A stretch of 53,600 nucleotides of DNA from an uncultured Oscillospiraceae bacterium (GTDB lineage: Bacteria > Bacillota > Clostridia > Oscillospirales > Oscillospiraceae), in assembly GCA_910587285.1 (NCBI GenBank), contig CAJULM010000016.1, forward strand, positions 1 to 53,600, read 5' to 3'. Made by a program: the position numbers and the translations under genes. The notes under the pieces are model-generated. The model searched no databases and was not told the DNA's origin. It was given only the letters and a program-made list of their open reading frames with translations. Shown here one piece after another: positions 16,741-24,586 of this stretch. Positions within the stretch are counted from its first letter, which is position 1. Each line of letters starts with the position of its first letter.

Positions 16741-17590
16741 TCCAAATTCTTACCGGGACCGGGGGCTTCGGGCAGCGCAGTATGCGAAGCGGGTTCTGGA
16801 CCGGGGCGGGGTAGATACTGTGGTGTGCCTTCCCTTTGAGGTGGATTCGGGCAGCCATTTGGAACTGCCTGTGGACCTGGCCCTGGGCCGGTTGGCGCAG
16901 GAGTTGGAGGGAGCCGATGTGTTGGTGTGCTTCGGCGGGGACGGGACCATTCTCCATTCCGCCAGGGAGGCCACGGCTCGAAATATTCCCGTGTTAGGCG
17001 TGAATTTGGGCAGCATCGGTTTTATGGCTGAGTTGGAGCAAGGCGAGCTGTCGCTGCTGTCCCGACTGGTCAATGGAAAGTTCGGCGTGGAGCGGCGGAT
17101 GATGCTGGACATTACGGTGCGCAGAGATGGGCGCACCGTGTTCACGGAATCCGCGTTAAATGACGCTGTGGTGACCAAAGGAGCTGTGGCCCGGGTTTTG
17201 GATTTGGAGGTGACGGGAGACCGGGTGGTTATCTCCTCCTTTTCCGGGGATGGTTTGATCGCGGCCACGCCCACTGGTTCTACGGCCTATTCCATGGCGG
17301 CAGGAGGGCCGATTGTAGAGCCTACGGCCGAAAATATCATCGTTACGCCAATTTGTGCCCACTCCATGCACGCCAGGCCGTTTGTATTGGACAGTGCCCG
17401 CGCGGTTGGAATCCGGGTGGCGCCGGGGTGCAAAAAGACAGCCTATCTTTCGGTAGACGGCGGGCGGGCGTTCCGTATTCAGCCGGGAGATTGGGTGGAG
17501 TGCCGCCGGTCTAAACAGGTTACCCGGTTGGTAAAGCTGACGGGACGCAGTTTTTATGAGCGGATCAATCAGAAATTGGGAAAGGCGTAG
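16724..17590 (+). CDS. nadK: NAD(+) kinase
   Basis: It phosphorylates NAD to NADP. The 288 aa have the diagnostic GGDGT motif at residues 71-75 within CFGGDGTILHSAR, then LGVNLGSIGFMAELE and the second conserved loop DGLIAATPTGSTAYSMAAGGPI. The ATG lies within the tlyA 3' end behind AAAGGAGAAGG. In many relatives argR follows before recN, but no such gene is present here. Confidence 0.96.
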   Translation: MKVVLSPNSYRDRGLRAAQYAKRVLDRGGVDTVVCLPFEVDSGSHLELPVDLALGRLAQELEGADVLVCFGGDGTILHSAREATARNIPVLGVNLGSIGFMAELEQGELSLLSRLVNGKFGVERRMMLDITVRRDGRTVFTESALNDAVVTKGAVARVLDLEVTGDRVVISSFSGDGLIAATPTGSTAYSMAAGGPIVEPTAENIIVTPICAHSMHARPFVLDSARAVGIRVAPGCKKTAYLSVDGGRAFRIQPGDWVECRRSKQVTRLVKLTGRSFYERINQKLGKA

Positions 17591-17656
17591 CATGGATATG
17601 CGCTGAAGCTGTCGTATGGGAGATAAAATCTATGCTGGACTGAGGAGGAATCAGGT

Positions 17657-19360
17657 ATGCTCTCCTTACTTCATATTGAAAATATTGCGGTGATTTCCAG
17701 CGCCGATATTGTTTTTGACCAGGGCTTTAACGTTTTGACAGGTGAGACCGGCGCGGGTAAATCCATTGTCATTGATGCCATCGGAGCCATTATGGGAGAG
17801 CGCACCAGCCGGGATCTAATCCGAACTGGGGCGAAAACTGCTCGGGTTTCGGCGGTGTTTCGGGATCTGCCGTCGCTGGAATGGTTTGAGCGGCAGGGGA
17901 GCGGTCCGGATGAAAACGGAGAGCTGCTGATTGAGCGTGCCATTCAGGCGGACGGAAAAAATGTCTGCCGGGTGAACGGCCGGCCGTTGCTGGTGAGTCA
18001 GCTGCGGGAACTGGGCTGCCAGCTGCTGAATATCCATGGCCAGCACGATGGGCAGCAGCTGCTGGACGAGGAGTGCCACTTAGATTATCTGGACAGTTTT
18101 GGGGGCACCGGGGAGAGCCGGGCGCTGTTCTCGGCGGCCTATGAGGGAGTGCGGTCCTTTCGGCGGGAGTTGGAGAGCCTTCAGATGGACGACGCGGAGA
18201 AAGCGCGCCGGATTGACACGCTGACCTACCAAATTGAGGAATTAGAGCGTGCGGAGCTGCGTCCCGGGGAAGACGAGGAGCTGACTCAGCGCCGGGATAT
18301 GCTGCGCAATGCGGAGCGGCTCACCGATGCGGTGAACGAGGCGTGGCAAGCCCTGACCGGCGGAGACGACGGAGAAGGTGCGGTGTCGCTGCTGATGGAG
18401 GCGGAAAATCAGCTGGGCGAGGGAGGACGGTACAGTGACGAGCTTCGTGAGCTGTCGGAGAAGGCGGCGCAGCTTCGGTGTGATGTGGACGATTTGGCGG
18501 AGCAGGTGCGGGATTTGCGGGGTACGCTCGACTTTTATCCCGGCGAGTTGGAGGAGTTGGAGGAGCGGCTGGATAGGCTATACCGGCTGAAAAAGAAGTA
18601 TGGGGGCAGTACGGAGAAGATGCTGGAGTATCTGGAAAACTGCCGCCAGGAGCTGGACGCCATTCAATTTTCTGAGGACCGCATCACAAGGCTGGAAAAG
18701 GAACTGGAAAAAGCGTTGGAACAGGCAAAGAGACAAGGAAAAATACTTTCCGATGAAAGACGCTTGGCGGCCCAGCGGCTTGCACAGTGCATCCAGTCGG
18801 AGCTGACCCAGCTGGATATGCCAAAGGTGCGTTTTCAGGTGGAATTTGCGCCGAAGGATGGGGTGGACGGGATGGATGCCACCGGGATGGATGTGGTGCG
18901 GTTTCTGATGTCCGCCAATGTGGGAGAAGACCTGAAGCCAATTCAGAAAATTGCCTCCGGTGGCGAATTGTCCCGCATTATGCTGGCGCTGAAAAATGTG
19001 CTGGCGGAGACGGAACAGGTAACCACCTTGATTTTTGACGAGGTGGACACCGGGGTGTCCGGCCGGGCCGCGGGAAAGGTGGCGCAGAAGCTGTTTCAGG
19101 TGTCCCGGAACAAGCAGGTGCTGTGCGTCACCCATCTGCCTCAGATTGCCGCCATGGGAGACGTTCATTTTTCCGTGGAAAAGGGGGAGAAGGACGGCCG
19201 CACCTATACCCAGGTAGAGCGGTTGGACCGCGTTCACCGCAGATCGGAGCTGGCCCGTCTCAGCGGCGGAGACGTCACCGCGGTTATGCTGGACGGGGCG
19301 GAGGAGCTTCTGGTGGCGGCGGAGAAATTTAAAACAGGAGCGCGGAAAAAGCATGATTAA
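17657..19360 (+). CDS. recN: DNA repair protein RecN
   Basis: It is an SMC-like ATPase acting early in double-strand break repair. The 567 aa contain Walker A FNVLTGETGAGKSIVIDAIG near the N-terminus, a long coiled-coil middle (about residues 160-350), the ABC signature IASGGELSRIMLALK, and Walker B TLIFDEVDTGVSGRAA. The ATG has GAGGAGGA upstream. The 66-base gap after nadK holds no gene. It overlaps the next gene by eight bases. Confidence 0.96.
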   Translation: MLSLLHIENIAVISSADIVFDQGFNVLTGETGAGKSIVIDAIGAIMGERTSRDLIRTGAKTARVSAVFRDLPSLEWFERQGSGPDENGELLIERAIQADGKNVCRVNGRPLLVSQLRELGCQLLNIHGQHDGQQLLDEECHLDYLDSFGGTGESRALFSAAYEGVRSFRRELESLQMDDAEKARRIDTLTYQIEELERAELRPGEDEELTQRRDMLRNAERLTDAVNEAWQALTGGDDGEGAVSLLMEAENQLGEGGRYSDELRELSEKAAQLRCDVDDLAEQVRDLRGTLDFYPGELEELEERLDRLYRLKKKYGGSTEKMLEYLENCRQELDAIQFSEDRITRLEKELEKALEQAKRQGKILSDERRLAAQRLAQCIQSELTQLDMPKVRFQVEFAPKDGVDGMDATGMDVVRFLMSANVGEDLKPIQKIASGGELSRIMLALKNVLAETEQVTTLIFDEVDTGVSGRAAGKVAQKLFQVSRNKQVLCVTHLPQIAAMGDVHFSVEKGEKDGRTYTQVERLDRVHRRSELARLSGGDVTAVMLDGAEELLVAAEKFKTGARKKHD

Positions 19361-20141
19361 GGGAATCTTTTTTGACGTGGACGGGACGCTGGTGGGCTTT
19401 CAGCAAACCCAGCTCTCGGATCAGCTTCGGGCGGACCTGCTGGCCTTACAGGCGAAAGGAATCAAGATTTTTATCAGCTCGGGCCGGGCCCGGCAGGATT
19501 TTGCCCGCACAGGGATGCTGCGGGATGTGGTGTTTGACAGCTATGTGACGCTGAACGGCCAATGCTGCTATGACCAGGAGGGCGTCTATTGGGAGCAACC
19601 GATCTGCCGGGAGGACCTGGAGGCGGCCTGCCGGGTACTCCGGGAAAATTCCGACTTCGCGGCGTTGATGGAGGGAGACGGCGTAAGCTATCTGACAAAA
19701 ATTGACGGCCGAATGCGGGAAATCTATCAGTTTCTCCACACGGAGCTGTGGGAAATCAGGCCGCCGGAGTGGATGCTGGAGGAAAAGGTATACCAATTTG
19801 TTCCAATGGTGGGGGCAGAGAATGAGGAGCGGTTTCTGTCCGTTATGCCTCACTGCGACCATTCCCGCTGGCACCCCAAAGGAATTGATATCTTTTCGAA
19901 GAACGGAGGAAAGGCGGTTGGAGTTCAGGCGGCTATGGCACGGTACGGACTGGCTGCGGACGAGGTCATGGCCTTCGGCGATGGAGAGAACGATGAGGCA
20001 ATGCTCAAACTGGTAGGGACCAGCGTAGCTATGGGCAATGCAGTGGAACGGATTAAGGAAGCGGCGGATTACATAACGGCTTGCGTGGAGGAGGACGGCA
20101 TTTCTCAAGCGTTGAGGGAGCTTGGGCTGCTTCCGGCTTAA
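19353..20141 (+). CDS. Cof-type HAD-family hydrolase
   Basis: It is a predicted phosphatase of sugar phosphates or similar metabolites; the substrate is not evident. The 262 aa carry HAD motif I FFDVDGTLVGF, motif II ISSGRA, the type C2 cap domain between about residues 80 and 180, motif III lysine in KNGGKAVGVQAA, and motif IV MAFGDGENDEAML. The start overlaps the recN stop. A hairpin follows. Confidence 0.92.
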   Translation: MIKGIFFDVDGTLVGFQQTQLSDQLRADLLALQAKGIKIFISSGRARQDFARTGMLRDVVFDSYVTLNGQCCYDQEGVYWEQPICREDLEAACRVLRENSDFAALMEGDGVSYLTKIDGRMREIYQFLHTELWEIRPPEWMLEEKVYQFVPMVGAENEERFLSVMPHCDHSRWHPKGIDIFSKNGGKAVGVQAAMARYGLAADEVMAFGDGENDEAMLKLVGTSVAMGNAVERIKEAADYITACVEEDGISQALRELGLLPA

Positions 20142-20164
20142 AATGACAAATTAGAGATAATCAG

Positions 20165-20212
20165 AACGGCGCTGTACAGCCCTTTGGGGGGGATTTGTAT
20201 GGCGCCGTTTCA
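20165..20212 (+). terminator. probable terminator of the nusB-to-HAD operon
   Basis: AACGGCGCTGTACA pairs with TGTATGGCGCCGTT (two G-T wobbles) around a G-rich 17-base loop. Only three T follow, so its strength is uncertain. Confidence 0.5.
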
Positions 20213-20260
20213 AAATATGGATAAAATTTGAGTTTTTTTCTTATTTCATTAAAATAATGG

Positions 20261-20289
20261 TTGCATTGCCAAATGTAAAAGAGTATACT
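20261..20289 (+). promoter_or_regulatory. sigma-A promoter for the CarD-family gene
   Basis: TTGCAT (20261-20266) and TATACT (20284-20289) are spaced by 17 bases in an AT-rich stretch. They lie about 40 bases before the GTG start. Confidence 0.7.
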
Positions 20290-20329
20290 ATTTATGAGAT
20301 GTTATACGTATGATAAGGGAGGCGAGGCA

Positions 20330-20809
20330 GTGTATCAGATTGGAGACAAGGTTGTCCACCCTATGCATGGCGCGGGAGTGATTGACTCGATTGTCCAGCG
20401 CAAGGTAGCGGGTCAAATCCAGGAATATTATTTGTTGAGGCTATCAGTAGGCAGCATGACAGTGATGATCCCCACTGAGAATACCCAGGAGATTGGTGTG
20501 CGTCCTGTGGTGTCGGGGCAGGAGGCGGAAAGCCTTATCAGCGCTATGGAAAGCATTGAAGTGGATATGGCACAGAATTGGAACCGCCGCTATCGAGAAA
20601 ATATGGTGCGCCTGAAAAGCGGTGATTTGCTGGAGGTTGCGCGGGTGGTGAAGGGCCTTTTGCTCCGGGAGAGCCAACGTGGTCTGTCGAACGGAGAGCG
20701 TAAAATGCTCCATGCGGCCAAACAAATTTTAATTTCTGAACTGGTGTTGGCGCAGAGCCTACCCTATAAAACGGTGGAAGCAAATATTGACGTTTTACTG
20801 AGTCATTAG
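20330..20809 (+). CDS. CarD family transcriptional regulator
   Basis: CarD-type proteins bind the RNA polymerase beta subunit and tune open-complex formation. The 159 aa have an N-terminal RNAP-interaction domain (YQIGDKVVHPMHGAGVIDSI... RPVV, about residues 1-65) and a helical C-terminal DNA-binding part (ENMVRLKSGDLLEVARVVKGL, SNGERKMLHAAKQILISELVLA). I chose GTG 20330: GGGAGG lies seven bases upstream and homologs begin at this Y/F-QIGD. An ATG at 20294 would add 12 unusual residues. It has its own promoter and a terminator before ispD. Confidence 0.9.
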   Translation: MYQIGDKVVHPMHGAGVIDSIVQRKVAGQIQEYYLLRLSVGSMTVMIPTENTQEIGVRPVVSGQEAESLISAMESIEVDMAQNWNRRYRENMVRLKSGDLLEVARVVKGLLLRESQRGLSNGERKMLHAAKQILISELVLAQSLPYKTVEANIDVLLSH

Positions 20810-20814
20810 CGGGA

Positions 20815-20836
20815 GGGAGCCGAAGGGCTCCTTTTT
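20815..20836 (+). terminator. short terminator/attenuator between the CarD-family gene and ispD
   Basis: GGAGCC and GGCTCC form a 6-bp GC-rich stem with a four-base loop, followed by five T. It is only 17 bases before ispD and may be leaky. Confidence 0.7.
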
Positions 20837-20853
20837 GCGCAGGAGGAGACATA

Positions 20854-21573
20854 ATGGGATTTTTTTTCAGAAAGAAGAAAGAGCCACAGCCGCTGTGCGG
20901 CGCAATCATCGTGGCGGCCGGTGCTTCCAGCCGCATGGGGCTGGACAAACTGATGGCTGATATAGGGGGATTACCGGTCATTGTGCGCTGTGTTGAGGCG
21001 TTTGAGCAGGCGCCAAGCGTTGGGGAAATCGTAGTGGTGACCAGGGAAGACTTGGTCCCCGAGGTGGCTCGGCTGTGTCAGCAGTTTCAGTTGACCAAGG
21101 TGAGCAAGGTGATTCGGGGAGGGGAGGCCCGCACACAGTCGGCCCGTCTGGGGACGTTGGAGATCAGCCGTAATCTTCCTCTCATTGCAATTCACGACGG
21201 CGCCCGGCCGCTTGTGTCCGTTCAGGTAATTGAGGGTGCGGTGGCACAGGCGGTTCAAAGTGGCGCAGCCGCCCCCGCCATACCGGTCAAGGATACCATT
21301 AAAATCGCGCAGAATGGCATTGTGAATCAAACGCTGGATCGGACTGAGCTATATGCGATACAGACGCCCCAGGTCTTTGACGCATCTTTGATCCGTGCGG
21401 CGCTGCAAAAGGCGCTGGACGATGGGGCAGAGCTGACGGATGACTGCGCGGCGGTGGAACGTTTAGGGATGAAAGTGGTGCTTACTGCCGGGGATGAGCG
21501 AAACATGAAGCTGACTACGCCGATGGATTTGGTTGTTGCAGAGCACTTGGTTGAGGAGGCTGTGCTGCCATGA
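20854..21573 (+). CDS. ispD: 2-C-methyl-D-erythritol 4-phosphate cytidylyltransferase
   Basis: It is the third step of the MEP pathway, attaching CMP to methylerythritol phosphate. The 239 aa begin with a basic stretch (FFFRKKKEPQ) and then the nucleotide-binding motif IIVAAGASSRMGLDK. IHDGARPLVS and ELTDDCAAVERLGMKV are also family marks. ATG 20854 follows AGGAGGAG. It overlaps ispF by four bases. Confidence 0.95.
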   Translation: MGFFFRKKKEPQPLCGAIIVAAGASSRMGLDKLMADIGGLPVIVRCVEAFEQAPSVGEIVVVTREDLVPEVARLCQQFQLTKVSKVIRGGEARTQSARLGTLEISRNLPLIAIHDGARPLVSVQVIEGAVAQAVQSGAAAPAIPVKDTIKIAQNGIVNQTLDRTELYAIQTPQVFDASLIRAALQKALDDGAELTDDCAAVERLGMKVVLTAGDERNMKLTTPMDLVVAEHLVEEAVLP

Positions 21574-22043
21574 GAATTGGGCACGGATATGATGTGCACC
21601 GGCTGACGAATGGGCGGAAACTGGTTTTGGGTGGAGTAGAGATTCCGTATGAAAAGGGATTGCTGGGGCATTCCGATGCGGATGTGCTGGTTCACGCTGT
21701 GATGGATGCGCTTTTAGGGGCGGCGGCCTTGGGCGACATTGGGAAGCTCTTTCCCGACACCGACCCGGCGTATGAGGGAGCAGACAGTTTGGCATTGCTC
21801 AGACACGTGGTAGACGTTTTGAGCAAGAGGGAATATGCTGTGGGCAATGTGGACGCCACAGTTATAGCCCAAAGGCCTAAGCTGGCGGCGCATATTCCAG
21901 TCATGCGGGACAATCTGGCGAGGGCTATGGGCGTTGACACGGATCGGGTGAGCATCAAGGCTACCACAGAGGAGGGGTTGGGCTTTACCGGGGTGGGAGA
22001 GGGCATTGCCGCCCATGCCGTGGTCCTGCTGACAGAACAATAG
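21570..22043 (+). CDS. ispF: 2-C-methyl-D-erythritol 2,4-cyclodiphosphate synthase
   Basis: It cyclises CDP-ME 2-phosphate with loss of CMP in the MEP pathway. The 157 aa match the trimeric family: RIGHGYDVHRL with the metal-binding Asp/His, GLLGHSDADVLVHAVMDALLGAAALGDIG, and the C-terminal KATTEEGLGFTGVGEGIAAHAV. The ATG overlaps the ispD stop (ATGA). A strong hairpin follows. Confidence 0.97.
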   Translation: MRIGHGYDVHRLTNGRKLVLGGVEIPYEKGLLGHSDADVLVHAVMDALLGAAALGDIGKLFPDTDPAYEGADSLALLRHVVDVLSKREYAVGNVDATVIAQRPKLAAHIPVMRDNLARAMGVDTDRVSIKATTEEGLGFTGVGEGIAAHAVVLLTEQ

Positions 22044-22058
22044 AGCGTGAGAAGAACC

Positions 22059-22100
22059 AACGCTCCTTCCAAGGCATATGATGCCTTGGAAGGAGCGTTT
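22059..22100 (+). terminator. long perfect hairpin after ispF
   Basis: A 19-base arm (22059-22077) pairs exactly with 22081-22099 around a three-base ATG loop. Only a TTT tract follows. It is probably the ispDF terminator, though it is unusually long and perfect. Confidence 0.7.
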
Positions 22101-22143
22101 CCACGTTCCGTCCAGGACACTATGGGAAAGGAATGGTGGGCCT

Positions 22144-22398
22144 ATGGTTTATTATCTGATCATTTGCCGCTCACTGACCTACGCACAACGAACCGCTCAT
22201 GTGCTGGAGCGAGCGGGAATTCCCAGCTCTGTTCTTCGCGCTCCAAAGCTCATCTCCAAAGAGGGATGTGGCTATTGTGTGCGGATTCCGGAGCGCCGGC
22301 TCACCGATGCACTGGTAATTTTACGCCGGGAGGGGATGGCGCCAAAGCAGGTGTTTCTTCAATCTGCGGACGGGGCATACAGCGAGGTGAAGGCATGA
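22144..22398 (+). CDS. DUF3343 (putative Se/S carrier-like) protein
   Basis: It is an 84-aa protein of the DUF3343 type, a family annotated as putative selenium/sulfur carriers because of its cysteines and gene partners. A short beta start (YYLIICRSLTYAQRTAHVL) leads to LISKEGCGYCVRIPE, which contains a CxxC-like GCGYC, and then LVILRREG. AAAGGA lies about eleven bases before the ATG. The stop overlaps the start of the desulfurase-like gene (ATGA), so the two are almost certainly co-translated and may form a donor/acceptor pair (inference). Confidence 0.82.
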   Translation: MVYYLIICRSLTYAQRTAHVLERAGIPSSVLRAPKLISKEGCGYCVRIPERRLTDALVILRREGMAPKQVFLQSADGAYSEVKA

Positions 22399-23528
22399 TA
22401 TATTTGGACAGTGCGGCAACTACGCTGGAAAAACCGCCGTCCGTTCCCAAAGCCAGCGCTTGGGCAATGACTCACCTGGCCAGTCCGGGGCGCGGTGGAC
22501 ATAAGGCTGGCATGGGGGCGGCAGAGTTGGTTTACCGGGTGCGGGAGCAGGCGGCACAGCTGTTTCATGTCGGGGATCCAGAGCGGGTGATACTCACATC
22601 AAACGCCACGCATGGACTGAATGTGGCCATTCATTCATTGGTGCGGCCTGGCGGAACAGTCCTGATCTCGGGCTATGAACATAATGCGGTCACACGTCCC
22701 CTCCACGCCATTCCCGGCGTAAAGGTTAAGGTGGCAGCGGGGAAGCTGTTTGATGCCGATGAGGCGTATGCGGCCTTTGAGCGGGAAATCTCGCCGGAGG
22801 TGGACGTGGTAATATGCAATCATGTGTCCAATGTGTTTGGTTTCATTCAGCCGGTAGAACGGATTGCCAAGGTTTGCCGAGAGCGGGGGAAGTCGCTGGT
22901 TGTAGACGCGTCTCAGTCCGCAGGGATTGTCCCTGTCAATATGGAGGAGTGGAACGCTGCGTTTGTGGCTATGCCGGGGCACAAAGGATTGTATGGCCCC
23001 CAAGGCACAGGGCTGCTGCTGTGCGGGGCAGACACAGTGCCCTTGCTGTACGGCGGGACAGGCAGCCTGTCCGCTCAGCAGGAGATGCCGGATTTTTTGC
23101 CGGACCGGCTGGAAGCGGGGACGCAAAATGTGTGCGGTGCCGCCGGACTGCTGGAGGGGATTCGTTTTGTCAGCCATAAGGGTATTGAGCGGATTCATGC
23201 CCATGAGTGTTGGCTGGCACAGCGAATGATGGACCGGCTGGCTGGTGTAAAGGGGCTTCAGATCTTCCGGGGTGGGCAGAATCAAAGCGGATTGTTTTCT
23301 GTGGTGGTGGATGGGATGGACTGTGAAGCTATTGCGGAACAGCTGGCACGGCGGGATGTGGCGGTGAGAGCCGGCCTGCACTGTGCACCTCTGGCCCATC
23401 AAACGGCGGGGACGGCCGAAAGCGGTACGATCCGATTTAGCTTTTCTGCCTTTAACAGCGCATATCAGGTGGATCAAGCGGCTATGGTATTCCAAAATAT
23501 TGTGAAAGACGGCAAAAAGGCGTGGTAA
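22395..23528 (+). CDS. class V aminotransferase / cysteine desulfurase family protein
   Basis: It is a PLP enzyme of the NifS/SufS fold, expected to mobilise sulfur (or selenium) from cysteine/selenocysteine. The 377 aa begin IYLDSAATTLEKP. They contain the PLP His/Asp region VDASQSAG, the PLP lysine in MPGHKGLYGPQGTG, and a candidate catalytic cysteine in RAGLHCAPLAHQT. It resembles the EF2568-type desulfurases found near selenium-dependent molybdenum enzymes, but no such genes are in view. The frame is open upstream through the ispF hairpin; ATG 22395 is the true start. Confidence 0.88.
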   Translation: MIYLDSAATTLEKPPSVPKASAWAMTHLASPGRGGHKAGMGAAELVYRVREQAAQLFHVGDPERVILTSNATHGLNVAIHSLVRPGGTVLISGYEHNAVTRPLHAIPGVKVKVAAGKLFDADEAYAAFEREISPEVDVVICNHVSNVFGFIQPVERIAKVCRERGKSLVVDASQSAGIVPVNMEEWNAAFVAMPGHKGLYGPQGTGLLLCGADTVPLLYGGTGSLSAQQEMPDFLPDRLEAGTQNVCGAAGLLEGIRFVSHKGIERIHAHECWLAQRMMDRLAGVKGLQIFRGGQNQSGLFSVVVDGMDCEAIAEQLARRDVAVRAGLHCAPLAHQTAGTAESGTIRFSFSAFNSAYQVDQAAMVFQNIVKDGKKAW

Positions 23529-23543
23529 ATCCACGCCTTTTTT
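23514..23543 (+). terminator. intrinsic terminator after the desulfurase-like gene
   Basis: AAAAAGGCGTGG and CCACGCCTTTTT form a perfect 12-bp stem that overlaps the last codons and stop of the gene. It runs into a T-tract. Confidence 0.9.
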
Positions 23544-23586
23544 GTTGACCTAATTTTGAATTTTCTTTGATTTGCCCGTGATTGGC

Positions 23587-23615
23587 TTGCCAACTGGCAG
23601 GGAATAGGCTATAAT
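23587..23615 (+). promoter_or_regulatory. sigma-A promoter for cdaA-cdaR
   Basis: TTGCCA (23587-23592) and a perfect TATAAT (23610-23615) are spaced by 17 bases, about 80 bases before cdaA. Confidence 0.75.
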
Positions 23616-23695
23616 ATTATGAAATAGTCAACTAACCTGGTATCGGCAGAGGGCGAGCGGGTTGTGAATCAAGCGGCGGAAAAGGGTGGATGCGT

Positions 23696-24586
23696 ATGGA
23701 CGCTATCTGGGAGGCGCTGAAATCGGCGCCAGAGTATCTCAGGCTCATCGGCTTTGCCGATGTTTTAGACATGGTAATCATTGCCTTTGGAATATATCAT
23801 CTGTTTCGTTTTGTGCGGCGCAGCCGTTCTGGGCAGGTGGTTAAGGCTATCATATTTATTGTTGTGGCGATGGCTTTGGCCGATCTATTCCATCTACGAG
23901 TGATCAATTTTGTGCTTCGAAACGCGATGGAGCTGGGCGTAATTGCATTGATTATCATCTTTCAGCCGGAGCTGCGCCGTTTCCTGGAGCAGATGGGCAG
24001 CGGCAAGATCAAGGAACTGTTTGTGGCGGAGACCTATGGTAATGATCTGGAGAGCGCGATTGCAGAGACGGTGGAGGCATATACGTCCCTTTCAAGGGAC
24101 AAAGTGGGCGCGCTGATGGTGTTTGAACGGCGCACGATGCTGGATGATATGCTCAAGACCGGAACCATGCTGGACTGCCGAGTGTCTGCGGAACTGCTGA
24201 AAAATCTATTTTGGAATAAGGCGCCTCTCCATGATGGGGCGGTGATTGTACGTAATGGCCGCATTGTAGGTGCGGGATGTATGCTTCCTTTGTCCGGCAA
24301 TGTGAACTTGAGTCGGGATTTGGGTATGCGCCATCGGGCGGGGATCGGCGTCAGCGAGAACTCGGACGCGGTGGTGGCGATTGTTTCCGAGGAGACGGGA
24401 TCAATTTCCGTGGCGGTCAATGGGATGTTAAAACGGCATCTGTCACCTGAAACGCTGGAGCGGCTGCTTCGGTTGGAGCTCATGCCCGCGCTGGAGGAGA
24501 ACAGGCCGACCACTGCCGCAGCACGGATTTCCAACGTATTCAAGGGCATCAAGGGAGATAATTCCAATGGGAAAGAAGATTCTTGA
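23696..24586 (+). CDS. cdaA: diadenylate cyclase CdaA
   Basis: It is a membrane enzyme that makes the second messenger c-di-AMP from two ATP. The 296 aa have three N-terminal membrane helices (LDMVIIAFGIYHLF, IIFIVVAMALADLF, ELGVIALIIIF). They are followed by the DAC domain with the catalytic LHDGAVIV and MRHRAGIGVSE motifs. I chose ATG 23696, six bases after AAGGGTGG; ATG 23690 abuts that site. It overlaps cdaR by 20 bases. glmM, the usual third gene, is not next. Confidence 0.95.
   Translation: MDAIWEALKSAPEYLRLIGFADVLDMVIIAFGIYHLFRFVRRSRSGQVVKAIIFIVVAMALADLFHLRVINFVLRNAMELGVIALIIIFQPELRRFLEQMGSGKIKELFVAETYGNDLESAIAETVEAYTSLSRDKVGALMVFERRTMLDDMLKTGTMLDCRVSAELLKNLFWNKAPLHDGAVIVRNGRIVGAGCMLPLSGNVNLSRDLGMRHRAGIGVSENSDAVVAIVSEETGSISVAVNGMLKRHLSPETLERLLRLELMPALEENRPTTAAARISNVFKGIKGDNSNGKEDS

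Noticed and set aside
22047..22394. Extended N-terminus for the desulfurase-like protein
   Set aside because: It runs through the ispF hairpin and over the DUF3343 gene in another frame.
22635..23534. A 299-codon open frame antisense to the desulfurase-like gene
   Set aside because: It is a shadow of a well-supported + strand gene, with no family motifs and His/Pro/Gln-rich sequence typical of antisense frames.
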